From CAZVIK01 sp964627045 (lineage in GTDB: Bacteria; Acidobacteriota; Terriglobia; Bryobacterales; Bryobacteraceae): DNA of 11,106 nucleotides. Within the stretch, counting starts at the first letter, position 1. Every line of letters begins with the position of its first letter. Shown in pieces: positions 1-5,786 of the stretch. Both the position numbers and the translations under genes were made by a program. The stretch lies in NCBI GenBank assembly GCA_964627045.1, contig CAZVIK010000133.1, positions 1 to 11,106 of the forward strand, read 5' to 3'. The notes under the pieces are model-generated. The model saw nothing but the letters and a program-made list of their open reading frames with translations, ran no database searches and was not told the DNA's origin.

Positions 1-1
1 C

Positions 2-430
2 GTTAATTTCGACGAGGTGCAGGCGGGTGTGGAACGCCTCAACCGCCGGCTTCACGCCTCCGGCTACCTAAAGCCGGAGTCGCGTGTGGAACGTCTGTTC
101 CAGGACGCCGGCAGCAAAGTGGACATCGTCATCCACGTCGCTCCCGGCCCCCGCTACAGCTTCGGAAGGCTCACCGTGCGTGGCTTGGATCTCGACGGAG
201 AAGCGCAGATCCGCCGCCTGTGGGCCATGAAGCCCGGCGAGCCTTTCAATCCAACCTACGCGGATTTCTTCCTCTCGCGCATTCGCGAGGACGGTCTCTT
301 CGACAATCTGGGCGCCACCAAGGCAACCGTGTCCATCGACGAAGATACACACACCGCCGCCGTCACCCTGGACTTTGGCGCCGCGCCCGCCCCGCCCAAA
401 GAACCGCCGCGCCGGCGCCCCTCCTGGTAA
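2..430 (+). CDS. POTRA-repeat protein, C-terminal part (5' end outside window)
   Basis: The frame is open from the left edge, so only the last 142 residues are visible. They show the tail of one POTRA-like unit (helix with RLHASGYL, then the strand pair around VDIVIHV and the turn APGPRYSFG). A second, nearly complete unit follows: strand LTVRGL, helix around EAQIRRLWAMKPGEPF, helix FFLSRIREDGLF, and strands ATVSIDE and AAVTLDF. POTRA domains are periplasmic protein-interaction modules of BamA/TamA/FtsQ-type proteins. Here no 16-strand outer-membrane barrel follows: the protein ends in a short Pro/Arg-rich tail (PAPPKEPPRRRPSW). It is therefore not BamA itself; it is more likely a periplasmic or anchored POTRA-only protein whose N-terminus lies to the left. 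The stop TAA lies 6 bp from the stop of the convergent neighbour. Confidence is good for the fold, low for the function. Confidence 0.75.
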   Translation, partial: VNFDEVQAGVERLNRRLHASGYLKPESRVERLFQDAGSKVDIVIHVAPGPRYSFGRLTVRGLDLDGEAQIRRLWAMKPGEPFNPTYADFFLSRIREDGLFDNLGATKATVSIDEDTHTAAVTLDFGAAPAPPKEPPRRRPSW

Positions 431-436
431 CGCCGG

Positions 437-1768
437 TCAGCTCCAGAGACGGTCGTTTACGCGGTAGGTGGGCGCATCCCACTGCGGGGTGGGCTCGAAG
501 TAGCCGCCGTCGCGCAGTTGCTTCTTGAATTCGTCTTCGTTCAGACGCAACCCGAGGCCGGGACCGCTCGGCACCGTCGTATATCCCTTGTTGACGATCG
601 GCTTTTCGACGCCCTCCACCAGATTGCTCCACGCGGGGTTGTCCACGGCGTGATTTTCCAGCACCAGGAAGTTCTTGGTGGCCGCAGCGCAGTGCACGTT
701 GGCGAAGAAGCCCACCGGCCCGCTGGCGTTGTGCAGCACCATGGGGACGCCGTACTCCTCGATGGCGTCGCCGATCTTGTGGGTCTCCAGGATCCCGCCC
801 GAGCTCAGCAGGTCCGGTTGCAGAATATCGACCGCGTGGGTCCGCGCCAGTTCCAGGAACGGCTCCTTCAGGTAGATGTCCTCACCGGTGAGCGTCGGGA
901 CCTCGATCGCATCGGTGATCTTCTTCCACAATTCTGTGTACTGCCAGGGGATGAAGTCCTCCATCCAGGCCAGGTTGAACTTCTCGAACGCCTTGCCCAG
1001 CTTGATGCAGGAGTTCACGCCCATGTGCCCGTAGTGGTCCGTGGCCAGCGGCATCTCGTATCCCATGACTTCGCGGATGCGAGCGATGTAGTCGCTCAAC
1101 ATAGCGATGCCCTTATCGGTCAGCTCCAGCCCGGTGAACATGTGCACCGTGTTGCCGCTGATGTCGGCGCCGTCCGGATAGGCCAGCGTCCCGGGAGTCT
1201 TGCGCAGCAGCGACACGCCCACGTCCGCTTTCATGAACGTAAACCCGTCGGCCTTGCGTTTGGCGACGCGCTCGGCGAACACCTTGGGATCGTCGGATAC
1301 CGGCGTGTCGGCATAGATCCGGATCTTGTCGCGGAACTTCCCGCCCAGCATTTGGTAGATCGGAACGTTGTAGGCCTTGCCCGCCAGGTCCCAGAGCGCG
1401 ATCTCAACTCCCGAAACCCCGCCACCCTGCCGCGCGTGGTGGCCGAACTGTTTGATCTTCCGGAAGATCAGGTCCACGTTGCAGGGATTCTCTCCCACCA
1501 GAAGCCGCTTCAGCGGCATCGGAACTTCGCGATGCGCCCCGTCGCGGTTCTCGCCCAAACCGTAGATCCCTTGATTGGTGTCCAGCCGGATCACCTGCCC
1601 CGCCATCCGCATGTCGGTGATCTTCAGCTCCGAGGGCTTGGAGGCGGTGTTGGTGTGTTGCAGCGCCGCCTCGAGCGTCTGGTTCGCCCAGAAACCCGCG
1701 CCCAACGCCGCGCCGGCGCCACGGAGAAACGAGCGGCGTCCCGTGAGCTTCTTGACAGTCTCCTTCAT
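437..1768 (-). CDS. Mandelate racemase/muconate lactonizing enzyme family protein with Tat signal
   Basis: A 443-residue enolase-superfamily enzyme, the class that abstracts a proton alpha to a carboxylate (sugar-acid dehydratases, racemases). The N-terminus carries a twin-arginine signal (TGRRSFLRG, residues 9-17, then a small hydrophobic Ala/Gly stretch), so export to the periplasm is predicted. The capping domain spans about 46-150 and the barrel about 150-400. Probable Mg ligands are D244, E270 and E296 (TGED); D319 (QPD) and H346 (LHNASGP) match the Asp-His general acid/base pair of the mandelate racemase subgroup. The second barrel strand reads FMKAD, so the usual KxK is K180-x-D182, as I recall for some galactonate-dehydratase-like members. 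The ATG at 1768 is chosen over an upstream in-frame ATG because AGGAGGA (1775-1781) lies 6 bp before it and the Tat signal then starts near residue 9. Substrate unknown; a sugar-acid dehydratase is likeliest. Confidence 0.9.
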   Translation of the reverse strand: MKETVKKLTGRRSFLRGAGAALGAGFWANQTLEAALQHTNTASKPSELKITDMRMAGQVIRLDTNQGIYGLGENRDGAHREVPMPLKRLLVGENPCNVDLIFRKIKQFGHHARQGGGVSGVEIALWDLAGKAYNVPIYQMLGGKFRDKIRIYADTPVSDDPKVFAERVAKRKADGFTFMKADVGVSLLRKTPGTLAYPDGADISGNTVHMFTGLELTDKGIAMLSDYIARIREVMGYEMPLATDHYGHMGVNSCIKLGKAFEKFNLAWMEDFIPWQYTELWKKITDAIEVPTLTGEDIYLKEPFLELARTHAVDILQPDLLSSGGILETHKIGDAIEEYGVPMVLHNASGPVGFFANVHCAAATKNFLVLENHAVDNPAWSNLVEGVEKPIVNKGYTTVPSGPGLGLRLNEDEFKKQLRDGGYFEPTPQWDAPTYRVNDRLWS

Positions 1769-1774
1769 CGGAAG

Positions 1775-1781
1775 TCCTCCT
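1775..1781 (-). promoter_or_regulatory. Shine-Dalgarno of the enolase-superfamily gene
   Basis: AGGAGGA on the minus strand lies 6 bp before the ATG at 1768. It decides the start against the longer in-frame reading from 1819, which would add 17 residues ahead of the Tat signal and has no comparable site. Confidence 0.8.
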
Positions 1782-1822
1782 GGTGTGCCGCGCCGGGCTC
1801 GCTCCCCGTGGGCATCCATATG

Positions 1823-1828
1823 AGTATA
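1823..1828 (-). promoter_or_regulatory. Possible -10 element upstream of the enolase-superfamily gene
   Basis: The minus strand reads TATACT (one mismatch to TATAAT) in the 111-bp gap between maf and the Tat-signal enzyme, about 55 bp before the start codon. It is one of few AT-rich spots here. No good -35 hexamer is seen 16-18 bp upstream. It would let this gene be transcribed independently of maf. Weak evidence. Confidence 0.3.
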
Positions 1829-1879
1829 GTCAAGCCTAGGCGCGCCTTTGCCGCCTTCGCTGCATGCACGCCCCGGCGC

Positions 1880-2425
1880 TCAAATCGCCCGCAGCATCCG
1901 GTACACCAGCGCCACCGGCAACCCCACGACGTTGAAGTAGCAGCCTTCGATCCGGTCGATGTACTTCGAGGCCAGCCCCTGGATGGCGTACGCCCCGGCC
2001 TTGTCCATCGGTTCGCCGCTGGCGGCGTAGGAGGCAATCTCGTCTTCGCTTAGCGTCACGAAGCGCACGCGCGTGCATTCGGCCTCCGCCGCCACCCGCT
2101 CGCCGGCGCGCAGGCACACGCCGGTGACCACCTCGTGTTCGCGCCCCGACAGCCGCCGCAGCATCCACGCCGCCTGTTCACCGCTGGCGGGTTTCCCGAA
2201 GATCGTACCGTCCACCACCACCACGGTATCGGCGCCCAGGACGATCTCCCCCGCCCCGGCGGGCGCGGCCAGCGCTTTCTCTCTCGCCAGCCGCAACACG
2301 TGTTCGCGCGCGTCTTCTCCTTGGAGCGGCGTTTCGTCCACCGCCACCGGCCGCGTGACGAATTCGATACCGGCCGCCGTCAGGATCTCTCTACGTCGCG
2401 GCGAATGCGATGCGAGCACCAGCAT
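1880..2425 (-). CDS. maf: Maf-family nucleoside triphosphate pyrophosphatase (dTTP/UTP type)
   Basis: A 181-residue Maf protein, a cytoplasmic house-cleaning enzyme that hydrolyses non-canonical or excess dTTP/UTP-type nucleotides to the monophosphate and pyrophosphate. The N-terminal phosphate loop is LASHSPRR (residues 4-11), the catalytic acidic motif is GADTVV (64-69), and the C-terminal signature is GAYAIQG (144-150). SPRR together with YAIQG fits the YhdE/dTTP-UTP subgroup rather than the YceF/m7GTP subgroup, whose loop reads SPWR. Length is normal. The ATG at 2425 gives the usual family N-terminus (MLVLAS...), but its own ribosome site is weak. A TTG at 2440, five codons upstream and in frame, has GGAGGGAG (2451-2458) 10 bp before it, so translation may start there. 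The gene is divergent from dciA with only 33 bp between the two chosen starts. Molecular function is confident; the exact start is not. Confidence 0.93.
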   Translation of the reverse strand: MLVLASHSPRRREILTAAGIEFVTRPVAVDETPLQGEDAREHVLRLAREKALAAPAGAGEIVLGADTVVVVDGTIFGKPASGEQAAWMLRRLSGREHEVVTGVCLRAGERVAAEAECTRVRFVTLSEDEIASYAASGEPMDKAGAYAIQGLASKYIDRIEGCYFNVVGLPVALVYRMLRAI

Positions 2426-2432
2426 ACCTGCA

Positions 2433-2441
2433 TGGTACAAT
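2433..2441 (+). promoter_or_regulatory. Candidate extended -10 promoter for the dciA-gatC-gatA operon
   Basis: TGGTACAAT on the plus strand is a TGn extension followed by TACAAT, one mismatch from TATAAT. A -35 match is absent, which extended -10 promoters tolerate. Transcription would start near 2448, about 11 nt before the ATG at 2459, giving a very short leader. The site overlaps the possible TTG start of maf on the other strand. Read from sequence only. Confidence 0.4.
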
Positions 2442-2458
2442 GGCTCGTTTCTCCCTCC

Positions 2459-2854
2459 ATGGAGCGCACCGCGAGAGTCATCTCGAAGTTGAAGCTTCCC
2501 CCGGGCACCGTTCGTCCCGATCAGTTGGCGAAGGCCGCCTGGCCGCTGGCGGTGGGACCCAGGATCGCCGCCCACACCACGGCCACCTGGTTCGAGGAGA
2601 ACCGCCTGGTGGTGGAAGTCGGCGACGCCATCTGGCAAATCCAGTTGACCTCGCTGAAGGGCCAGATTCTCCGGCGATTGGAGGAGGTCATCGGGCAGGA
2701 ACTGGTGTCGAAGATCGACTTCCGCTTGCGCGTCCGCCGGCGCGAGCCGCAGCGCTCCTCCGAGGCGCGTCCCTGCCAGGACGAGGCCGACCGGATCGCC
2801 GACCCGGTCCTGCGAACGCTCTACCGCCAGCAGCGCCGCAAGAGGTCCGCATGA
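2459..2854 (+). CDS. DUF721/DciA-like protein
   Basis: A 131-residue protein of the DUF721/DciA family. Characterised DciA proteins interact with the replicative helicase DnaB and help load it in bacteria lacking DnaC-type loaders. The conserved core is visible: AAWPLAVGPRIAAHT (residues 26-40), then the strand NRLVVEV, GDAIWQIQL (55-63) with the conserved Trp59, and the helix LKGQILRRLEEVIG. The basic Arg-rich tail (RVRRREPQR, then RQQRRKRS at the end) could contact nucleic acid. The ATG at 2459 is preferred because the family core then starts near residue 5. An in-frame ATG at 2432 would add nine residues. Neither has a clear Shine-Dalgarno. The stop overlaps the gatC start (ATGA at 2851-2854), so the two are translationally coupled. 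The family call is good; the helicase-loading role is inferred from the family. Confidence 0.82.
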   Translation: MERTARVISKLKLPPGTVRPDQLAKAAWPLAVGPRIAAHTTATWFEENRLVVEVGDAIWQIQLTSLKGQILRRLEEVIGQELVSKIDFRLRVRRREPQRSSEARPCQDEADRIADPVLRTLYRQQRRKRSA

Positions 2855-3150
2855 AAATCACCGAGCAGGAAGTCCGCTACGTGGCCGATCTGGCCAATCT
2901 CAAGCTCTCCGACGCCGAGATCCTCCGCCTGCGCGCGGACCTGGACGAGATCCTGGTCCACATGGACAAGTTGAACGAAGTTGACACCGAGGGCGTGGCC
3001 CCCATGGCGCAGGTCCTTTACGACGCGGGCGCGAACGCCACGCTCCGCGACGACGTTCCGCGCCCCACCCTCTCGAACTGGGAGGCCGTCGCCAACGCGC
3101 CCGTCTCCGGCGCGGGTTACTTCAAGGTTCCGCTGGTCATCGAGAGGTAG
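2851..3150 (+). CDS. gatC: Aspartyl/glutamyl-tRNA(Asn/Gln) amidotransferase subunit C
   Basis: A 99-residue GatC, the small subunit that wraps around and stabilises GatA in the GatCAB complex. GatCAB converts Glu-tRNA(Gln) or Asp-tRNA(Asn) to the amidated form. Family signatures are the N-terminal helix with VRYVADLANLKLSDAEI (residues 8-24), LDEILVHMDKLNEVDTEGVAPM (31-52) and the later LRDD (about 65-68). Length is typical. The start overlaps the upstream stop as ATGA, with AGAGGT at 2841-2846 four bases before the ATG. gatA follows 5 bp downstream, and the GAGAGGT just before the gatC stop serves as its ribosome site. This indicates one transcript for dciA, gatC and gatA. Confidence 0.95.
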   Translation: MKITEQEVRYVADLANLKLSDAEILRLRADLDEILVHMDKLNEVDTEGVAPMAQVLYDAGANATLRDDVPRPTLSNWEAVANAPVSGAGYFKVPLVIER

Positions 3151-3155
3151 CCCCG

Positions 3156-4598
3156 ATGGACATCGCCACACTCACCATCGGCCAGGTTCGCGAGGGGCTC
3201 GCGGCCAAACGCTTCAGCGCCGTCGAACTCGCCACCGAGGCGCTGCGCACTGCACAGGTGGAGAACCCCAAGACCAACGCCTACCTTCACTTCTGCCCCG
3301 AGCGCGCGCTGGCCGCCGCCGCCGGAGTCGATGCGAAGCTCGCGCGCGGCGAGGACCCCGGGCCTCTGGCCGGCGTTCCCCTCGCCGTCAAGGACGTGAT
3401 TCTCACCAAGGGCGTTCGCTCCACGGCCGGCTCACGGTTGCTGGAACACTTCATCCCGCCCTACGACGCCACGGCCGTCGTCCGCTTGGAACAGGCCGGC
3501 GGCGTAATCCTCGGAAAGACCAACTGCGACGAATTCGCCATGGGTTCGTCGAACGAAAACTCCGCCTTCGGACCGGTCCGCAACCCCGTCGCGCCGGATC
3601 GCGTGCCCGGCGGGTCCAGCGGCGGGTCGGCCGCGGTGGTGGCGCAGGGCTCTGCCGTGGTCTCGCTCGGCTCGGACACCGGCGGCTCCATCCGTCAACC
3701 CGCGTCCTTCTGCGGCGTGGTGGGAATCACGCCCACCTACGGACGCGTCTCCCGTCACGGCCTGATCGCCTTCGCAAGCTCCCTCGATCACATCGGCCCC
3801 TTCGGCCGGAACGTCGCCGACGCCGCCCGGCTGCTCGGCGTCATCGCCGGCCGCGACGAGATGGATGCGACCTCGGCTTTCGCCCCCGTGCCTGACTATG
3901 CCGCCGCGCTCGGCGGCGGCGTGAGGGGCATGCGCATCGGCCTTCCCCGCGAGTACTTCCAGGGGCTGGCGAGCGAGACCGGCGCGCTCATCGAACGCGG
4001 CGTCGCCACGTTGAAAAAGCTCGGCTGCGAGGTCCGCGAGATCAGCCTGCCCGCCACCGGGCACGCGGTCGCCTGCTACTACATCATCTGCACGGCCGAG
4101 GCGAGTTCCAACCTGGCCCGCTTCGACGGCGTGCGCTACACCACACGCGCCGATGGCGCCGAAAACCTGATCGGCATGTACCGCCGTACGCGCGGCGAGG
4201 GCTTCGGCGCGGAGTGCAAGCGGCGCATCATGCTCGGCACCTATGTGCTGAGCGCGGGCTACTACGACGCCTACTATCTGAAGGCCCAGAAGGTACGCGC
4301 CCTCATCGCCCGCGATTTCGCCAGCGCGTTCGGCGAGGTGGATGCCATCGTCGCCCCGGTCTCCCCCTTCCCCGCCTTCAAGCTCGGCGAGAAGATCGAC
4401 GACCCGCTGGAGATGTACCTCTCCGATATCTACACCATCACCGGCTCGCTCGCCGGTATCCCGTGCATGAGCGTCCCCTGCGGCGCGACGGCCGCCGGGT
4501 TGCCCGTAGGCATGCAGATTCTCACCAGGCATTTCGACGAAACGGGCATGTTGCGCCTGGCGCACGCCTTCGAACAAGCTGGCGGCGTAAACGCCTGA
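3156..4598 (+). CDS. gatA: Aspartyl/glutamyl-tRNA(Asn/Gln) amidotransferase subunit A
   Basis: A 480-residue amidase-signature protein, the glutaminase subunit of GatCAB, which releases ammonia from glutamine for tRNA-dependent Asn/Gln formation in the cytoplasm. The Ser-cisSer-Lys triad is intact: K79 in PLAVKD, cis-Ser154 in PGGSSGGSAA (151-160) and Ser178 in SDTGGSIRQP (173-182). These numbers match, from memory, those of Staphylococcus aureus GatA. The segment KTNCDEFAMGSSNENSAFG (121-139) and C-terminal VGMQILTRHFDE are also typical. Length is normal. The ATG lies 5 bp after the gatC stop with GAGAGGT upstream. gatB, which supplies the kinase/tRNA-binding subunit, does not follow; a superoxide dismutase start does, after 65 bp with no recognisable function. 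gatB is presumably elsewhere in the genome. Confidence 0.97.
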   Translation: MDIATLTIGQVREGLAAKRFSAVELATEALRTAQVENPKTNAYLHFCPERALAAAAGVDAKLARGEDPGPLAGVPLAVKDVILTKGVRSTAGSRLLEHFIPPYDATAVVRLEQAGGVILGKTNCDEFAMGSSNENSAFGPVRNPVAPDRVPGGSSGGSAAVVAQGSAVVSLGSDTGGSIRQPASFCGVVGITPTYGRVSRHGLIAFASSLDHIGPFGRNVADAARLLGVIAGRDEMDATSAFAPVPDYAAALGGGVRGMRIGLPREYFQGLASETGALIERGVATLKKLGCEVREISLPATGHAVACYYIICTAEASSNLARFDGVRYTTRADGAENLIGMYRRTRGEGFGAECKRRIMLGTYVLSAGYYDAYYLKAQKVRALIARDFASAFGEVDAIVAPVSPFPAFKLGEKIDDPLEMYLSDIYTITGSLAGIPCMSVPCGATAAGLPVGMQILTRHFDETGMLRLAHAFEQAGGVNA

Positions 4599-4652
4599 GC
4601 CCGCCGCCCACTCGCCTGAATCCAACCGCCCTGATTGCGCATCCTTTGCAGT

Positions 4653-4657
4653 AGGAG
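4653..4657 (+). promoter_or_regulatory. Shine-Dalgarno of the first superoxide dismutase start
   Basis: AGGAG lies 6 bp before the ATG at 4664. The surrounding octamer AGGAGACA recurs before the second superoxide dismutase at 4777-4784, so the two leaders resemble each other. Confidence 0.75.
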
Positions 4658-4663
4658 ACAGAG

Positions 4664-4762
4664 ATGCCATTCACACTACCCAACCTGCCGTATGCTTTCG
4701 ATGCGCTGGAGCCCTACATCGACAAGGCGACCATGGAGATCCACCATGGCAAGCACCACGCC
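4664..4762 (+). CDS. Superoxide dismutase, N-terminal fragment cut by a sequence gap
   Basis: The first 33 codons of an iron/manganese superoxide dismutase: MPFTLPNLPYAFDALEPY, then the metal-site helix EIHHGKHHA. In the family the first His of IHHxKHH is a metal ligand (about His26/27). The frame then runs into 10 undetermined bases and does not resume as the rest of a dismutase; instead a second gene begins. By my count 22 of 33 positions match the downstream copy, and the DNA differs at many third positions, so this is a distinct sequence and not a simple repeat of it. About 170 residues are missing, probably hidden in a gap whose real length is unknown. A genuinely truncated gene or a chimeric contig join cannot be excluded. 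Confidence 0.8.
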
Positions 4763-4772
4763 NNNNNNNNNN
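4763..4772. other. Assembly gap (10 N)
   Basis: Ten undetermined bases interrupt the first superoxide dismutase. A run of exactly 10 is probably a placeholder, so distances across it should not be trusted. The frame happening to stay open through the Ns has no meaning. Confidence 0.98.
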
Positions 4773-4775
4773 AAC

Positions 4776-4782
4776 AAGGAGA
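4776..4782 (+). promoter_or_regulatory. Shine-Dalgarno of the complete superoxide dismutase
   Basis: AAGGAGA lies 7 bp before the ATG at 4790. It supports an independent start at that codon and argues against one long protein reading through the gap. Confidence 0.8.
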
Positions 4783-4789
4783 CAAGTAC

Positions 4790-5398
4790 ATGGCATGTAC
4801 ATTGCCGTACCTGCCGTTCGAGTTCAACTCTCTCGAACCGTACATCGATGAGATGACGATGCGTATCCATCATGTCAAACATCACGCGGCCTACATCACT
4901 AACGTGAACAAGGCCCTGGAATCGGCCCCCGAACTGGCCTCCAAGAGCCTGGAAGAACTGTTGGCCTCCAACCTGGCGCTGGTCCCCGAGTCGATCCGTA
5001 CCGCCGTGCGCAACAACGGCGGCGGGCACGTGAACCACTCCCTGTTCTGGCAGATCATGGCGCCGAATGCTGGCGGCGCACCTTCGGGCAAGCTCGCGGA
5101 AGCCATTAACGGCGCTTTCGGCAACCTCGACAATCTGAAGGAAAAGCTTAACGCCGCGGGCATGGGCCGTTTCGGCTCCGGTTGGGCGTGGTTGGTGAAG
5201 GACAAGTCGGGCAAACTCGACGTCTACTCCACGGCCAACCAGGACAGCCCCATCCTTGAGGGCAAGATCCCCGTCCTCGGCATCGACGTCTGGGAGCACG
5301 CCTACTATCTGAAGTATCAGAACCGGCGCGCCGAATACCTGGCCGCCTGGTGGAACGTCGTCAACTGGAAGGAAGTGGAGAAGCGGTTCCTGTCCTAA
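4790..5398 (+). CDS. Superoxide dismutase (Mn or Fe/Mn type)
   Basis: A complete 202-residue superoxide dismutase converting superoxide to oxygen and hydrogen peroxide. No signal peptide is seen, so it is cytoplasmic. Metal ligands by family pattern are His27 (RIHHVKHH), His83 (VNHSLFW), Asp166 and His170 (DVWEHAYY). The second-shell tyrosine is Y35. NNGGGHVNH (75-83) and Gln151 in STANQDSP point to the manganese-type arrangement, since iron enzymes usually take the active-site Gln from the NNAAQ region; a cambialistic enzyme is possible. AAGGAGA precedes the ATG by 7 bp. The stop lies 24 bp from the stop of the convergent zinc-ribbon gene, with no clear terminator between. Codon choice in the first 60 codons is a little less GC-rich than in gatA. 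sodA is a plausible name, but metal use is not proven. Confidence 0.95.
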   Translation: MACTLPYLPFEFNSLEPYIDEMTMRIHHVKHHAAYITNVNKALESAPELASKSLEELLASNLALVPESIRTAVRNNGGGHVNHSLFWQIMAPNAGGAPSGKLAEAINGAFGNLDNLKEKLNAAGMGRFGSGWAWLVKDKSGKLDVYSTANQDSPILEGKIPVLGIDVWEHAYYLKYQNRRAEYLAAWWNVVNWKEVEKRFLS

Positions 5399-5422
5399 CC
5401 GTTCGTGGGGCGGGCGCGGCTT

Positions 5423-5683
5423 TCAGAGCTGCGCCCCGCACCCGTCGCAGAACCTGGCTCCCGCCTGCTGTTGCCTTCCACACTTGGGACAGTACCCCGC
5501 GCTCGCCGGAGGCGGCGTATAGCTTGGCGGCGCTCCACCGGCGGCGCCCTGCCGGCCACGGTTGATCAGCCAGTAGACCAGCACCGCGATCAGAATCAAT
5601 GGGCTGAACGCGAGCAACCCGCCCAGAGAAAGACACCCCAGGCACCCGACCCCACGTGCTCCGTACACTCTTCGTCTCATCAC
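5423..5683 (-). CDS. Small membrane protein with C-terminal zinc ribbon
   Basis: An 86-residue protein of unknown function. Residues 1-10 are basic; C14 and C17 form a CLGC pair at the edge of one hydrophobic segment (about 18-40). A short Gly/Pro-rich linker (44-60) leads to a zinc ribbon: C65-x2-C68 and C79-x2-C82 (YCPKCG ... FCDGCG). The positive N-terminus and single span suggest N-in topology with the ribbon outside, although the flanking Arg residues at 42 and 44 could reverse this. The first codon is GTG, directly followed by ATG at 5680; GGGA about 7 bp before the GTG makes either start possible. The gene is convergent with the superoxide dismutase and lies downstream of GH57 on the same strand after 103 bp. 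Zinc-ribbon membrane proteins of this kind are common and mostly uncharacterised. Confidence 0.75.
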   Translation of the reverse strand: MMRRRVYGARGVGCLGCLSLGGLLAFSPLILIAVLVYWLINRGRQGAAGGAPPSYTPPPASAGYCPKCGRQQQAGARFCDGCGAQL

Positions 5684-5727
5684 GGTGATTTCCCGGTAGC
5701 CGCGGTCTCGCAGCGACGCTGGCTTCC

Positions 5728-5759
5728 ATTCTATACGTAGCCCGCCGCCCGCAGGTTCC
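5728..5759 (-). promoter_or_regulatory. Possible promoter of the zinc-ribbon gene
   Basis: Two overlapping readings exist on the minus strand. TAGAAT (5728-5733) resembles a -10 element with one mismatch but has no good -35. GGAACC (5754-5759), 16 bases and CGTA (5734-5737) resemble the GGAAC/CGT layout of extracytoplasmic-function sigma factor promoters. Both are about 45-75 bp upstream of the start. Low confidence, by eye only. Confidence 0.28.
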
Positions 5760-5765
5760 CTTCGG

Positions 5766-5781
5766 CCGCGGCGATCCGCGG
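5766..5781 (-). terminator. GC-only hairpin just after the GH57 stop
   Basis: CCGCGG, a 4-base loop and CCGCGG form a 6-bp GC stem beginning 5 bases beyond the GH57 stop codon on the minus strand. There is no T-run after it, so it is not a classical intrinsic terminator. It might stabilise the 3' end or aid factor-dependent termination. CCGCGG is also its own palindrome, so chance is possible in GC-rich DNA. Confidence 0.3.
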
Positions 5782-5786
5782 TCGCG

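Noticed and set aside
1834..1868. Short palindromes GCCTAGGC, GGCGCGCC and TGCATGCA in the maf/enolase-superfamily gap as operators
   Set aside because: They are short loop-less palindromes in GC-rich DNA, with no repeat spacing or link to a regulator; chance is adequate.
518..2053. Long open plus-strand frame (511 codons) opposite the enolase-superfamily and maf genes
   Set aside because: It is antisense to two well-supported genes, has a low-complexity His/Val/Arg-rich translation without domains, and is expected from GC-rich codon bias.
3432..4670. Long minus-strand frame opposite gatA
   Set aside because: gatA has all catalytic residues at family positions; the antisense product is an Ala/Gly/Asp-rich shadow.
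4664..5398. One continuous superoxide dismutase of 244 residues through the gap
   Set aside because: It would contain two copies of the metal-site helix, the Ns keep the frame only by chance, and a good Shine-Dalgarno marks a new start at 4790.
5399..5422. Bidirectional terminator between the superoxide dismutase and the zinc-ribbon gene
   Set aside because: The 24 bp are G/C-rich without a convincing stem or T-run.
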